Notes under the pieces: model-generated | The model's database searches: none | Seen by the model: the letters and a program-made list of their open reading frames with translations, nothing else | Told to the model about the DNA's origin: nothing | Assembly: GCA_036674765.1 (NCBI GenBank) | Contig: JARVKI010000036.1 | Location: 248,001-312,000 of the forward strand | Reading direction: 5' to 3' | DNA: 64,000 bases | DNA from: Seiridium cupressi | Taxonomy: Eukaryota > Ascomycota > Sordariomycetes > Amphisphaeriales > Sporocadaceae | Shown: positions 11,620 through 23,112 of the stretch, piece by piece | Layout of the letters: the number at the start of each line of letters is the position of its first letter | Numbering within the stretch: position 1 is the first letter of the stretch | Position numbers and translations under genes: made by a program

Positions 11620-12743
11620 GATGAGTTGTTCACCAAGAGTAATGAGTATGTATCTTCAATAACTCAAAAGGTAGATGTAAGTCTATGTCACTCGACTTTC
11701 CCTCTTCATGCAAGTGTTCATCAGATGTCTCGCGGGGTGCTTATGACATGAACTATTGGTCAAATACACACAAACACGAGTTCGTTCTAGAATCTAAAAA
11801 TGAGAAACAGAAACAAATTTCCCAGGCTCTTTTGATTTATTTTCTCTCTCATACCCGGTACATGAGGAAACGTCTGATATTTCACAGCTATGGCATCTTT
11901 GCCCCCAATGGCGGCCTCTACGTAGGGCGCAAACCCGCAGGTCCCCTTCAAACCCTCGATAAGTACCTGAGACGCGCAGAGCGTCGAGACTGGTACTCGA
12001 GGAGTTATAAGCGCTTGCATGATGAGTGCTGATCGCAGTGGTCGGGTGCCATGTGGTGTTTCAGGACCCCCTGGAGGAGGGGGAAGAGCGAGCGAAACGA
12101 GGGCACGTCAAGGGTCGATCCCCCCTCGGTTTCAGAACCGGTGGCGCCCGCTACGTGCCGAGATCTGTAGATCCCCGGATTCCCGGTCTGGTCGTCCCGC
12201 CTGTTTGGGAAATGCCGTTGCCTATGGTATGACTTGCCTGCTTCAAAGTCCATGTGAGGGTGCACTACGTAATATGGTCGGTCCTCCCTGAATGCTGAAA
12301 TCCCCATGTCGGACTCGAGCACGCCGAGTTCTGATTCCTCCATCCCATGCACGTGACTGCTCCCCCGTTCCAATTAGAGGTTTTCCTCAAAGCCCCACTT
12401 TGTCTCTTGACCCTGAGCTTCCATGTACTAAGTTAGTTATGAATCGAGAAGTCAACTTATCTTGATAAATACATTCCACCCAGGTCCTAAGATCCCCCTT
12501 CACCTCTTCTTCCCTTCCTCGCCTTTAATTTCCATTCAATTCCACCGTTACTGTTCCAACCAATGACAAAACTACCGCACTCTGACCCAGATGTACGACG
12601 CTGCACGTCAGTCGGCAATCCATGGTTGAAGCAATCTCATAGAGACGAGTTGTTTTGGGGTTAGGAAATCCAATTACCATCATCTTGAAGACATCTTCCT
12701 TGTTAGCCGTTGTACTGTTTCGATAAACGAATTATATACACTT
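11620..12743. other. Intergenic region, no gene recognised
   Basis: This region holds the divergent upstream part of the TMD0-like gene and the 3' flank of the P450. A minus-strand frame at 12005-12373 is open for about 120 codons but has no family resemblance or plausible gene structure. Confidence 0.4.
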
Positions 12744-14739
12744 TCATGCCCTTTGGACAGACTTGAATCGTATCCAGAATGGCAGCCGTTGCCAGAATGT
12801 AAGCCACTTGAATTCTTTCTCAAAGGATAATCCTTCCTGACGAGGTGCGGCCTCCAGATCAAATTGACATATAACTTTGGCAATAAACAATCGGACGACG
12901 GCCAAGGCTATGGCCCCGCCAGGACAACCTCTCGGGCCCTGACTGAAAGGTTTGGAGGCTAACAAGTTGTCATCTTTGTATTTAGGATCAAATCTCGGAT
13001 GGTCTGACGATAACCACCGTTCTGGGCGGAACTTAAGCGGCTCAGAAAAGACGCGTGAACTCCTTGCTGCAGAAAAATAGCTGATTTGGCAGATGACCTA
13101 GTTTTGATCTCGTGTAAGCGTCTAGGCGTAGGTTTGCGAGGAGCATTGTGGATCTAGAATGGGATAGCGAGACCTACTCCTTCAAGAATGTAAGCCCCGT
13201 CCACAATAGCACCAGGACTCACGCGCGGCAAGCCATCGACCGTTTGTTGGTGGAGTCGAAGACTTTCACGCTCACAAGCCTGCATATATTCCAGGTTTGC
13301 TGTAGTCTCCGCATTAATTGACTCTTGATTTGCGAACGCATCCCTTACTTCATCTCTCAAGGCTGCATAAGCATCTGGCTCCTTAGGAAGGAAGAATATC
13401 AAGGAGTAAAACTGGTTTGCCAAAGGTTGCCGACTAGCTAAAAGCAGCTGCCCGGCTATATTTTCAAGGTGATAAATCTGCTTTTTATCTCTGGGTCTAG
13501 GCTTATCGGCCGGGGTTAGTTGCTCAAAGTAATCAAGGTGGTTGGTTTTGCCCCGGCGTTCGATTCGTGCCTTGACATTTTGGGTATTTATCTTTATAAG
13601 TGCTGGCATTGTATACAATACGGAGGGCGGGATAGTCGAATACATTAAGGGGCTTAGAAAGCGGAATTTCCTCGCAATATCGCTCATCGTCAAGAAAAGG
13701 TTGGGTTTGGGGGTAGAGCTTAAAGTTGTTGAGCTTTTCACAACTCCCTGTCAGTATAATCAAATGAGAAGTTGACCCTTACCGTACTCAGTATCGCGTA
13801 CCTGGCCCATCTCGAGGCCGTATGTCATATCTGCAGAAAGGTCTAATGCTAGCCAGTCTGTGCATTGTTGCAATTCTGCCCCTTGCTCGGCTACCTGAGC
13901 ACTTTTCATTTTTTCTGATAAAAAGGTCGATGTGCTCAGATACGGAAGCCTCTTTTGCTTTAAAATTCCTCGTGCTAAAGGCAGGTGCAAGCTTCTTTGC
14001 AATCTCGCGGTGCTTTACGGGATTAGTTTCTCCCGAAATTTCGCCATCGCCGGTATCCAAGGCATCATAATCGACTTGTACAAACAGCTCGAGATTCTCT
14101 CTTGCGAAAGATATATATCTGTCATAGACACATAAATTAGTATGGTAACCAATTGCAGTAAACTCGCCCAAGTACGACAGACCTTTTGCTGCCTGCGGCT
14201 TCAGGAAAACGAGCTCATTGGGAGTAATACGAACAACATCGCCTATAAGAACGTCAGTCACGTGTGTTGGGTACGGTCCAGCAGGGATGGGCATTACCAT
14301 ATCGCTTGAAAACATTCTCGATTATCCATGGATACCTTCCCGTAGTCCTAAGGAATGGAACACGTCAAGATCAATCACGATTATGTGGTTCGTTTCTGGG
14401 GAACTTAGAGGCGTGACAACCGCCACCAGTTACATGCTGCTGAGGAAAGGATTGCATACCTGACATAAGCCCACCAAATGTCGGTGGTAGCAGCCAGCTT
14501 TGGGCCTGGGTACTTGGAAAGCGGGTGAAACTTGAGATTGTAAACAACTCGGCCTATACAGTAGGCGACGATCTGTACAAGAGAATGTCAGACTCATACC
14601 AGTGGAAATGGCTTCCGATGGGTGCAATATTTACCAGTGCAGCAACAGGTGCCAGAATTTGGCTGAGGGCCTCGCTGCTGCTGAACCGGCCCCAAAGATA
14701 GTCTGGCAGTGCCATGTTCAGTTCGTCCTGCGCTCGCAT
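12744..14739 (-). pseudogene. Cytochrome P450 with a one-base frameshift in exon 4
   Basis: Six exons (14739-14635, 14572-14460, 14347-14298, 14242-13802, 13747-13178, 13097-12744) would encode a P450 of about 543 residues. Landmarks in order are an N-terminal anchor region, the proline hinge HPLSKYPGPK, the B-helix-side motif GDVVRITPNELVF, TDWLALDLSADMTYG and the K-helix ERESLRLH (ExxR). Next come FRPERW and the haem-binding loop FSQGPRGCPGG with its Cys. The I-helix reads AGQLLLASRQPLANQF, without the usual AGxxT; related fungal P450s share this. All six exons are phase-consistent only if one A is surplus in the A6 run at 13909-13914: upstream the frame reads HIDLFIRK and downstream MKSAQVAEQ. 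Every other segment is clean. It is therefore either a very recent pseudogene or a sequencing indel. The ATG at 14715 is an alternative start. The fragment of a methyltransferase lies 1 kb upstream. Confidence 0.85.
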
Positions 14740-15735
14740 GAAGTTCGGGCTGTGTCTACTAGTCCTCGGCTGGCATGTGTCACAGAATAAGCTCTGCTCT
14801 TGTTAATTGCATGTGTTTCTAACTGCGGGAGGCACTGAAAACGCCGTGCCACGCACGTGACCAGGGGCAATCCACCACTTTGACATCACATCATATTCGC
14901 AGACATTGAAGGCTCGAGTTCGCCGTGTCAGATTCGTGGCCTGGCTCCTAGGCTTGCACGAGTGGGCACTGCCTTGCGGCAAAGCACTGTTGGAATTCGG
15001 GCATTACACTGGCTCGCATTTCCCCCAACTAATGCGATGGACTGGGATCTGCACAGCGATTCCCTGCAAAATAGCTTTTATATAAGTTTCTATGATGGTA
15101 ATAATTATTTTATTGTAATAGAAATGCCTGATTGTTAGTCATATCCTAAAATCACTTGCGCTAAAGTCCTTGTCGCTTTACTCGGTGTGTAAATGGGCTC
15201 TTATAGATGCTGGGTCTTACTTTGTAGTGCTCATACAGGTCTGCGAGCTACTAGGCTTGCAGCTGATAACCGTACCGAGTCGGGAGCGAGCCATTCGAAA
15301 GCCATACTTCTTTCATAATGACATTACACTGCTGTTGTGGCATGCACTATGAACTCCTGTTTCATCTGACTCTAATAATCGGAGCAACAGAGTAGCCGTA
15401 GAGAGACTCTCAGTAGGACATAAACCTCCCAAGTTCTTGCATGCAAGTTCGAATGGCCACGGAATCCAACGTCTAAGTTTGGGACACTTCTCCAGTCTTA
15501 AAAACAAGCATATTGGATAGAGGTTAGGCACATACTTCAAAAAGGGCGACTTTACCAGTCACATTGTTTTTCACCAGTAATGGAGACAATTTCGTGAAAA
15601 TTTCGTCTGCGTTTTTGGGCACCTACTGTAGCGTGCCGACCAGATGAGTAGTACTGTGACTCTTTACAGTGATAGCGCCCATGTTTTAGCATTTGGACAG
15701 CTTCAACATGCGTAATACTCAATATGAAAGACAGG
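14740..15735. other. Spacer between P450 and methyltransferase relic
   Basis: No gene recognised. It contains a short AT-rich patch near 15070-15130 and no motif I can name. Promoter elements of the P450 would be expected next to 14740. Confidence 0.35.
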
Positions 15736-16300
15736 CTAGAACATCTGGCACTGTGATGGCAGCGTCTTCATCGGTGGAGGCAGCGGCGTCGACCCCTCAA
15801 AAGGCTTCTGTCCGTAGCCGAAATATCTATGATCCATCGAGGTCAGCTAACCACTCGCACATGGATTCGAGTTAGCCGCCGAGGAGTCAGTTTCTCGGTC
15901 ACTTACGTATCGACATACCAGCGTATCCTCAGGTCACTCGAGTCCCGTTTCACAGCAGGTATAAACTCCCTGGCCTCGGCTGGGGAGAGGCTGCTGAATG
16001 CAAGAAACTTCAAGCAGCCTTCAATGAGTTGGTGGAAGGCAGCCCCGACACATCTACCTATCTGCTTCTGCTTGCAACCTTGATCCCAAGGGCTGCCTGG
16101 GAGCTGGAACACCTTTTCCTCGACGCTGGTGAATCCAGCATCGATGGGGTGATTTATATAGTCTTTGGCTTTGATAGACCATGGCTTAGGCGTTACCCGC
16201 CCTCCCTACGCACAGAACCAATTGATAGACATAAGCTTGCACGCGGCACTCAAAGCTCTGTCGATCATTTAGCAGCAGTTACCCAAGCTTGACCACCATG
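15736..16300 (-). pseudogene. Relic of a LaeA-type SAM-dependent methyltransferase (C-terminal part)
   Basis: The minus strand retains the C-terminal third of a fungal LaeA/TAM-type methyltransferase. An upstream piece (ALSAACKLMSINWFCA) ends in an in-frame TAG near 16215 and continues with VTPKPWSIKAKDYINHPIDAGFTSVEEKVFQLPGSPW. The AGFTSVEEKVFQLP...PW pattern is typical of these enzymes just before their C-terminus. The exon runs to 15907, and an 80-nt intron (GTAAGT...TAG, 15906-15827) leads in phase to the last exon 15826-15736. That exon reads TYFGYGQKPFEG, the VVYGQKP-like end of the family, and a stop. The SAM-binding motif (GxGTGxW) and the rest of the N-terminal region were not found upstream, so the gene is truncated and stopped. 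With the P450 next to it, this suggests a decaying secondary-metabolism locus. Confidence 0.62.
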
Positions 16301-18370
16301 GGTGCTGTCCCCTCAAAGCCTGGCTATCCGTTGAGATGGAAGTGATAAGATCAGCATACTATAGGACCGGCACGTTATCCTTGGCACTTGGATTAGACAA
16401 ATTGCTTGACAAACCAGTAGTCCATGGTGGTTCCCACGCCTTTAGCGGCGGAGGCTGTGAGCGTACTGCTAGACAAGTCCGATCGTCAGCCCATGCCAAG
16501 GGACGCAGCTTGCGATCAGCTTCGATCCGCAGACAAGTGTGATCTCGACCACCAGTCAGCGAAGGGGGGCTAAGGTTATTCCCTGGATAGGAGAAGTTAC
16601 CTTATGCTCCACGCGTGTTTTACAATTTCACAAGGTACCACGAACCTTACAACGTCTGTCATTATTCTGGAACTTATCTCATATACTTGTATGAACATGG
16701 TCTATGCCTGACTTCAATCATATTCCGCGAACGCGCGACATGGGTCTGTTTGACCAGAGTCCACACCTGAACCCTAATTTATCACTATTAGTCTCGCTAC
16801 CACATCTGGATTACATTGAGGGCAGATTGGTTCGCAAGAGACGCGCCACTCCGGTTCGATACATGTTTGTATGCTAAGATTAAGTTCGAACGTCTCACTC
16901 TCTCATGTACGTTATGGAACATCGTCTAGGCACTGACAGGGAAAACTCGCTCCAGGTACTTCCAAGGGTGACTCTCTGTATGGGTCCCGTCATTCCTCCC
17001 CCCCCTCTCCCGTATCCAAATACGATTGTCCAAGTGAAGACTTGGTACAGGACACCACCCCAAGTCTTGATACGCTGTGATGCTTACCGCATAGCCTTAA
17101 GCATATTATGCTCAATTATGTGGGACGAGTCGAAGGGCTGTGGCGGTAGATCATATCAAGGGTCAATCTTGCCCGGCTAGACCCCCGTCCACGCTAGACT
17201 CACTTATCCCCGATCCAGATATTTGAATGGCGGACGGGTGGTCCGGGTGATTCCCAATTAACATAGAACATGATGGGCACAGTCGCCCTCCATGCCGTCG
17301 ATCTGGTGCCTCGCTTAAGTACTGCAACGTCGGTTCAGTCGAGTTGTTTCTTAGCCGGATCCGCGTTAGTGTCTAGCCCTGCCTCCCCTAGGGGAAACAG
17401 CCAGTATTCTGCGGCAGATGTAGTACTTGCTGACGACCGCGTTTATCCTCTGCAAGGCCTAACTACATTACACTCTTTCCACTGGAGGAGAATACCTCAG
17501 CAATAACAGAAGAAACACGGGCGTCCACAAGAAGGAATCATTCATTATCCTGCTTCCTTCCCCATTGCTGACAATGCTGTGCTTACAATCGATCAAACAA
17601 GGGCAACTATAATGTCCTGCTGGCATGTGGATACTAGCAGTGATGCGTGGGCAGGCTGCAGGGGTCGTTGGGATCGAGACAGCTTGTTTGGTGCCGCGAG
17701 ACATCCGCTCACTGGGCTGGGGTTGGCTGTCCACAGCATGACACATTTGCACCGCAGCAGGGGACACCGGTCAAGCTGAACGGTCAAATGCACCGATTTG
17801 TCAGGGGTTTGAAAGCAACCTCCCACAAGACACAAGGGATTTACGCTACAGCAATTTTGGTTGCACTACAGTCCGGGATTGGGGGCACTCGAACACCTGT
17901 CACAGCACGGAACAATTTATGCAAAGAAACATTCTCGGTTTGATGCAGCCAAAATTTGTGCCATGGATATCTGCCTTTCGCTTGCGTGTTCAAGAAATTC
18001 AACCTTTGCAAAATTGGCGTTGCTCAATGGAAGCCGTAGAGCGCCTGAACCCCTCATGCCCCATATTCATCCAATAACTCCTGTAAAAATCGCAATGTCC
18101 AAATGTTGATTCATTAGACGTGCAAGTTGTGCTGGAAATGTCGCCGGCCGTAAAATGCAGAATGGGTATCTCGCAATGCCTGAAAGCAAATGGATGCCCC
18201 TGATGCGCCACCTAGATGCAAATGCCTGACAGCACCGAATATGCAGCAAATAGCGCCGATCCCTGGTTAAGACCTCTCTTCTATGTTTCTCTTCTCTTCT
18301 TTTTCTTTTTTTGTATCCCTCTTGCTCCTATTCGAGCGATGGAGATCTCCTTCGGCGTAAAGTGGCTTGA
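16301..18370. other. Gene-free stretch upstream of the methyltransferase relic
   Basis: About 2 kb of ordinary composition with short frames only and many stops in all frames. I saw no domain, tRNA or repeat. It may contain further unrecognisable remains of the methyltransferase N-terminus, and at its right end the 3' untranslated region of the VIVID gene. Confidence 0.35.
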
Positions 18371-19137
18371 TTACCAAGTCTTCTCGGCTTGGAACCCGAC
18401 TGAAAATCGAGGCTCTGCGCTGTCCCAGCAGATAGGGATCATGGCCAGGAGATTGATGAACGGTTGGCCGTTCTTCTTGAAGTTGACGACCTCGACGGCA
18501 AGTTCCGAGTTTCCCTCGACTGAGTGGCGCATGCGTTTGACTAAGTCCTTGTCGACATGCTTGCGTGAAGAGCCTTTGCCGACCTTTCCTCCCGGAGCCT
18601 GAAGAAACCGGCAGTTGCGGCCAATAATATCGCGCTCGCTATAGCCTGTCAAGTAGGCGAACGCATCGTTGGCATAGACCACAGGGCAGTCAGGTTGCTG
18701 AAGATCGCACAGGATAAGAGCACAAGAGGCGTCAATGGCACCAAGTTCGACTACAGGGTTTGCTCTCGACATGACCCGGATCTGCAATCTGTTAATGGGT
18801 GCACTGGAAATGTCTCGAGTTGAGCACATACTAGAATGTTCATCATGTCATATCCGCTAGGAGCATATAAGCCGGGATATATGATGGCATCGTGTATGTT
18901 GTCCTTCGGAGCGATAGCAATTGCGTCCATGGCCGAAGCCTCTGTTGAGTTGCCCTCCGCATCAAAGTGATACTAGACTTGAGAGTGAGCCAGTGTTCGG
19001 ATGAGAATACAGGCACGAAACCTGAGCGACAAGATTGGGGAGCAATGAGAGACGGCAGGGCAGTAGTGTCGTGCTTGGAGGGGTAGGGTATAGCTTACCT
19101 GAAGCGCAGACTGCTCCCACGCGTTCATGATAGGCAT
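18371..19137 (-). CDS. vvd: VIVID/ENVOY-type LOV-domain blue-light photoreceptor
   Basis: Three exons (19137-19099, 18972-18832, 18781-18371; introns 126 and 50 nt, all phase 0) encode 196 residues, close to the 186 of Neurospora VVD. The short N-terminal cap contains NAWEQSALQYHFDAEG and LYAPSGYDMMNIL. The LOV/PAS domain follows, with the flavin-adduct motif GRNCRFLQ, whose Cys is residue 117. Further along are VEVVNFKKNGQPFINLLAMIP and a final SVGFQAEKTW. VVD is a small FAD-binding protein that forms a cysteinyl adduct in blue light, binds the White Collar complex and damps light responses (photoadaptation); in cellulolytic fungi its homologue ENV1 also affects cellulase expression. Met 3 codons downstream (19128) is a possible alternative start. 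A candidate light-response element lies just upstream. Confidence 0.93.
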
Positions 19138-19210
19138 GCTGGCTAGCGGCAGAACAAATAATGTTCAGATATGGTGAGTGATAGTCTCGATGTGCTTCCA
19201 ATCCTGAGAC

Positions 19211-19222
19211 GATCCAAGATCG
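19211..19222. promoter_or_regulatory. Candidate White Collar light-response element
   Basis: GATCCAAGATCG sits about 75 bp upstream of the VIVID start codon and holds two GATC cores 4 bp apart, close to the GATC/CGATC-type sites bound by the White Collar GATA-zinc-finger complex. VVD genes are known early targets of that complex. The call is by motif and position only. Confidence 0.4.
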
Positions 19223-22200
19223 AGAAATGGGAGATAGACAAATGGTGATAGGTAGTGTAAACGCAGTGGTGATGGTAGAGCTTCGCAGCGGTCGGTAGGC
19301 AAGAAGCTAGGTATGTACGTAGTCGGCGAAGCTAGTTGTATCGTAGCGAAGATGATATTGCCAGGACCGTTGACAAGTTGTACGGGTAGATACGTCAGGA
19401 TGTGGCAGGTCGTTTTGATTGTAGAAGGCTCTGTGCTCTCGTAAAATTCATGGACGAGACACGAATGTTTTGTAAGATATCAGAACATTGAAGATGGCCC
19501 ATGGCAAGGTAGAGGGTTCAGAAGTCTCGACGCCGGGGGCTGGCCATTAGCTGCCCGTGCTTGCGTACAGGATCGTGATCGGAGACGGAAAGTAGCAAGG
19601 CGCGTTGGTATTAGCGGGCCGCAAGCAGAGGAATTATTATTACACAGCATTAAGGCATCTGGCAGCTGGGTATGGGTAGTGGGAGAGCGAAGAGCTACGG
19701 ACCCCTCGACGTGCGGTCGAGTTGAAGCCAATCGTCGAATGCGGCCTGCCCCCATTTTTTTGAGGCCGCAGAGTCAGATCCCCGGATGCTCTGGCGGTTG
19801 CTTAGATCGCCGTGGCAAGTCTGGCAACGAGGATCGAGCAGCGCGAGACGGAACGGCCAACCCCATGAGCCGCTAACCACAAGCAACCACCAGGAGCGTG
19901 GATCTAGACCCATGCCGAGTGAATGCTGGTCGTCAGGAACGCTGCTTCGGGATGGGGCAAGGCGCCACAGGGTGGATCCGCGTTGTCTCTACCGGTGAGG
20001 ATTTGATGACTTTCCGTAGCGCATCGACAGCGCAAACCCGATCTCTGTGAATTATCGATCAAGCATCTTCCAAGGCTTTGCGCTAAAGCTGGACTGAATC
20101 CAACTCAAAGTGGGACCAGAATATCCAAATGTCTGATGTCCATGCGATAATACATGAATACCATTTTTGGTAGATTACGATGCTGCTTGTCTTGTAGGCG
20201 GGCAATGGTACGACTTGACGACTGTCTGGATCTCTCATCGCGGTCCAGGATAACAGGGACAGCGACCACCTACATGCCGGTGCATACAGCCCCGGCGAAT
20301 GAATGCTCCCTATGCAGACCGTGGTATGCAGCCTCGTCGACATGCTACGTGGACAGAGCAGACCTCATGATGGAGAAGCTTCCATGATATTAAACCGCGA
20401 GCCGATGCAGATGCTTTCACGGGAGGAATAAAATGGCATGCTGCAGTGCCGACCGACTCGCACAGCGTGCATTTGGGCTACTGCGAGTCGTTAGTGTCGT
20501 GGAAGGGCGCGAGTGAAGACTGCGCCCAAGCTTAATGAAGCTTGACCGTGGATGTGTGGAATAGAGCACTTGCGATTCCGTTGTCGATGTCGACGTGCTG
20601 CAAAACTGATGTCAATCGCCAGGATCGTGGTTAAGCTTCCAATCCACGATCCCGATTTAAGCGGGTCTGCTGCAGGATTGGCCCACATTTCCCGGCAGAC
20701 CCTCCGCACAGGCTGTCTAACGGTTCTCAGGACCCTTCGAATGATCTGTTGTCCGGTTTTGTAGCCATGCTTTGCCCTATGAGAACCCGCATCTTGTTAT
20801 GTCGTACAACAGAATATCTCAGATATGCCATCTTAGCCAAAGTCAAAATCGCATCACATATGAGACACACGTCGTGAAATGCCGAGGAGAGATCGTAAAT
20901 CACGATTCAGGCACGACATTTTCATTGGCCAACAATCTCTCCAAGTCAATGACGACACCACAAGCCAGTTTTTCTGACGTCGCTTCGCCGACCTGCAAGC
21001 CACAAGCGGCCCCAGCATCGATTTCCAGATTGGCGACAAAATGTGAAACCCGCTCCCTGCTCCGCAACATCAACTTTGAATAAGTTGAGCACTGGATAGT
21101 GGATTTATGCAAATACCTAAGCCTCTCCCGAAATTATACATGCGGCATTCTTGATTGAGCATCACCGATGCCTCGCAACACTATCCCGATTGGGCGCCTC
21201 AACCGTTCCACCAACGGCAGCCATGGCTTTATACTGACCACCACCCCTCCCTCAGTAGGAGACTCTTCTAGTGGGAGCTTCCTACAAACCGCCCATGACA
21301 TCCGTCAAAACGTCGCCAAACTGGCCTCTAGCGGTCTACCTGTCTGGTTTTTTTTCTTTTCTTTTCTTTGGCCTAGTCGACAGCTATGTGAATAACAACA
21401 GCAGAAGTCACGCAATTGCCGATGGTCCATGTTGCAAGAGAAGCCAAATGAGAAAAGTGAATAGCAGAATCTGATATCACAGACCATTATTGACCAAGTG
21501 GACATGGGCCATATCCGTGCTCACCAGTGCCTTGATACACTTTCCAAGAGCTTGTTTCCATACTTTGATAAGCAACATTTATTGGAAAAAGGAACACGCA
21601 TGATATTGCACAATCCAACATGCAGACGTGATAATCCTGCCGAGTTAGCTACATAGACTAGATCTTCCAGCCAAGTATACATATGCTCGGCCGAGTCGAA
21701 TGTCAAGGCGATATGTAGGCGCCGCCATGGCTTGGAACCTCGGACAAGGGTGTCACCGGGACAGACCGATCTTGAATGACCACAGTGCACGGCTTTATCA
21801 TCCATAAAGACCGCCTGATGCAAACACCTTCACCGCTGGGCCATGCTTTACGGCCGTGTTTCACCAGATATTCGTACATGATACGGGACAACAGAAGAAA
21901 ACATAAATTATTAGGGAGCAAGCAGGTGCGGCTCAGTGCATATCTGCCCGTCATACAAACTAGTGAAACCCTCGGAATTCCTCGCAGCATTTCACGCATC
22001 AACAGATTTGTCCAAGTGGGTTCATGAGTTGTGGCTTTTGAACGACCCGGTTTTGAATCTAGAGGAACTCTCATGTAGAGGTTAACAGACAGAACAAAAA
22101 CCATGGTTTTGAGCAAGTCAGATATGTTCCATTGTTGAAATCCCCAAGGGATTTCTAAAGCGGGCGGGGTACAAAACTGATGCGAGAGTTTACAGCTTGA

Positions 22201-23112
22201 GATGTCATGTGATAACATGATATTCTCTACTACCTGTTTATTAAACAATGATCCATCTTGTGGCGGCCCAGTTTCACATGCATTGGATATATGACAAAGT
22301 CTTACAAAAGTGTGTGTAGATTATATCATTGCATTGACTGCTCTTCTCTAGTCGTGCGCTCATTAAGGATATCGACATTGGACCGTGGCCCATCAATCCA
22401 TCGCCATGTACAACCAGAATTACCAACGCTATTATGCAATACCAAAACAAATGTTTATCTCGATGTGATGATGCTCATTGGGACGCTGGTGCTGCACTGT
22501 TTGCAGGCCAAAATGCTGGGTAGAGCCCTCTCTAAACCTTGGCTGAGAACGAGACCGTATCTGTAAATGGGAGCAAAACCGCCGGCGCCGCGTGAGTGGC
22601 TTTCTTTGAACTCTGGTCCAAAGGGAAACTCCAAAAAGTGAGTTGAGTCGAGGCTGTACAAAATACTCATACAAAGGGCATAAAACACGTATCCAGCCAT
22701 CCAGCCATCCATCCATCACTCCATCTATATTGCTCTCCTGCGGGCCCCTCATAGCGCGCTGGACCAAACTTCGGCATCAACCCAAGCTTCCAAGAACTCT
22801 GATGAACAATTGTCATAAAGTGCGCACGACGACCAGGAAAAAAAACTGCTCGTCAGCAGGACCTGCTAACTGCCTGGCCACCAGTCAAGCAGAGTTTTTG
22901 ATGGTCCCCTTGGACCCCAACAAACTGACAAGTGCCCCCAACACTGTCCACAACCTATCAACAACAATCCTGGCCACCATCAGACTGACCAAGACGACAA
23001 AATGCACCAGCCAGACGGCCAGTACCAATGTGTAGGCGACGACCATACCAAACAATCTGCCGCCAAATCGATTCGCAAAACCCGCCGCCAGCCCTGGGAG
23101 CACTGTAGGGAG
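19223..23112. other. 3.9-kb region without a recognised gene
   Basis: Upstream region of VIVID on one side and downstream region of the Not4 locus on the other. Open frames are short. A minus-strand frame at 20900-21112 has a protein-like composition but I could not place it. A further pair of GATC-type words (CACGATCCCGAT near 20645) is present. There is a CCATCCAG/CCATCCAT simple repeat at about 22692-22725. The hydrophobic minus-strand frame at 22885-23103 lacks an ATG and is not called as a gene. Confidence 0.35.

Noticed and set aside
12005..12373. 122-codon minus-strand open frame
   Set aside because: No family resemblance, and open frames overlap it on the other strand.
13748..13783. 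A 35-nt intron (GTAAGG...GACAG) in the P450 after RDTEYG
   Set aside because: It is too short and leaves the wrong phase; the donor GTACGC at 13801 gives a 54-nt intron that fits the phase and the family.
20900..21112. Protein-like minus-strand frame (DAGAACGLQVGEATSEKLACG)
   Set aside because: It is only 70 codons, I could not place it in a family, and no flanking exons were found.
22885..23103. Hydrophobic 72-codon minus-strand frame just after the Not4 stop
   Set aside because: It has no ATG (opens with GTG), no homologue I can name, and lies in the 3' flank. Although a CAG precedes it, Not4 already ends at a good stop upstream.
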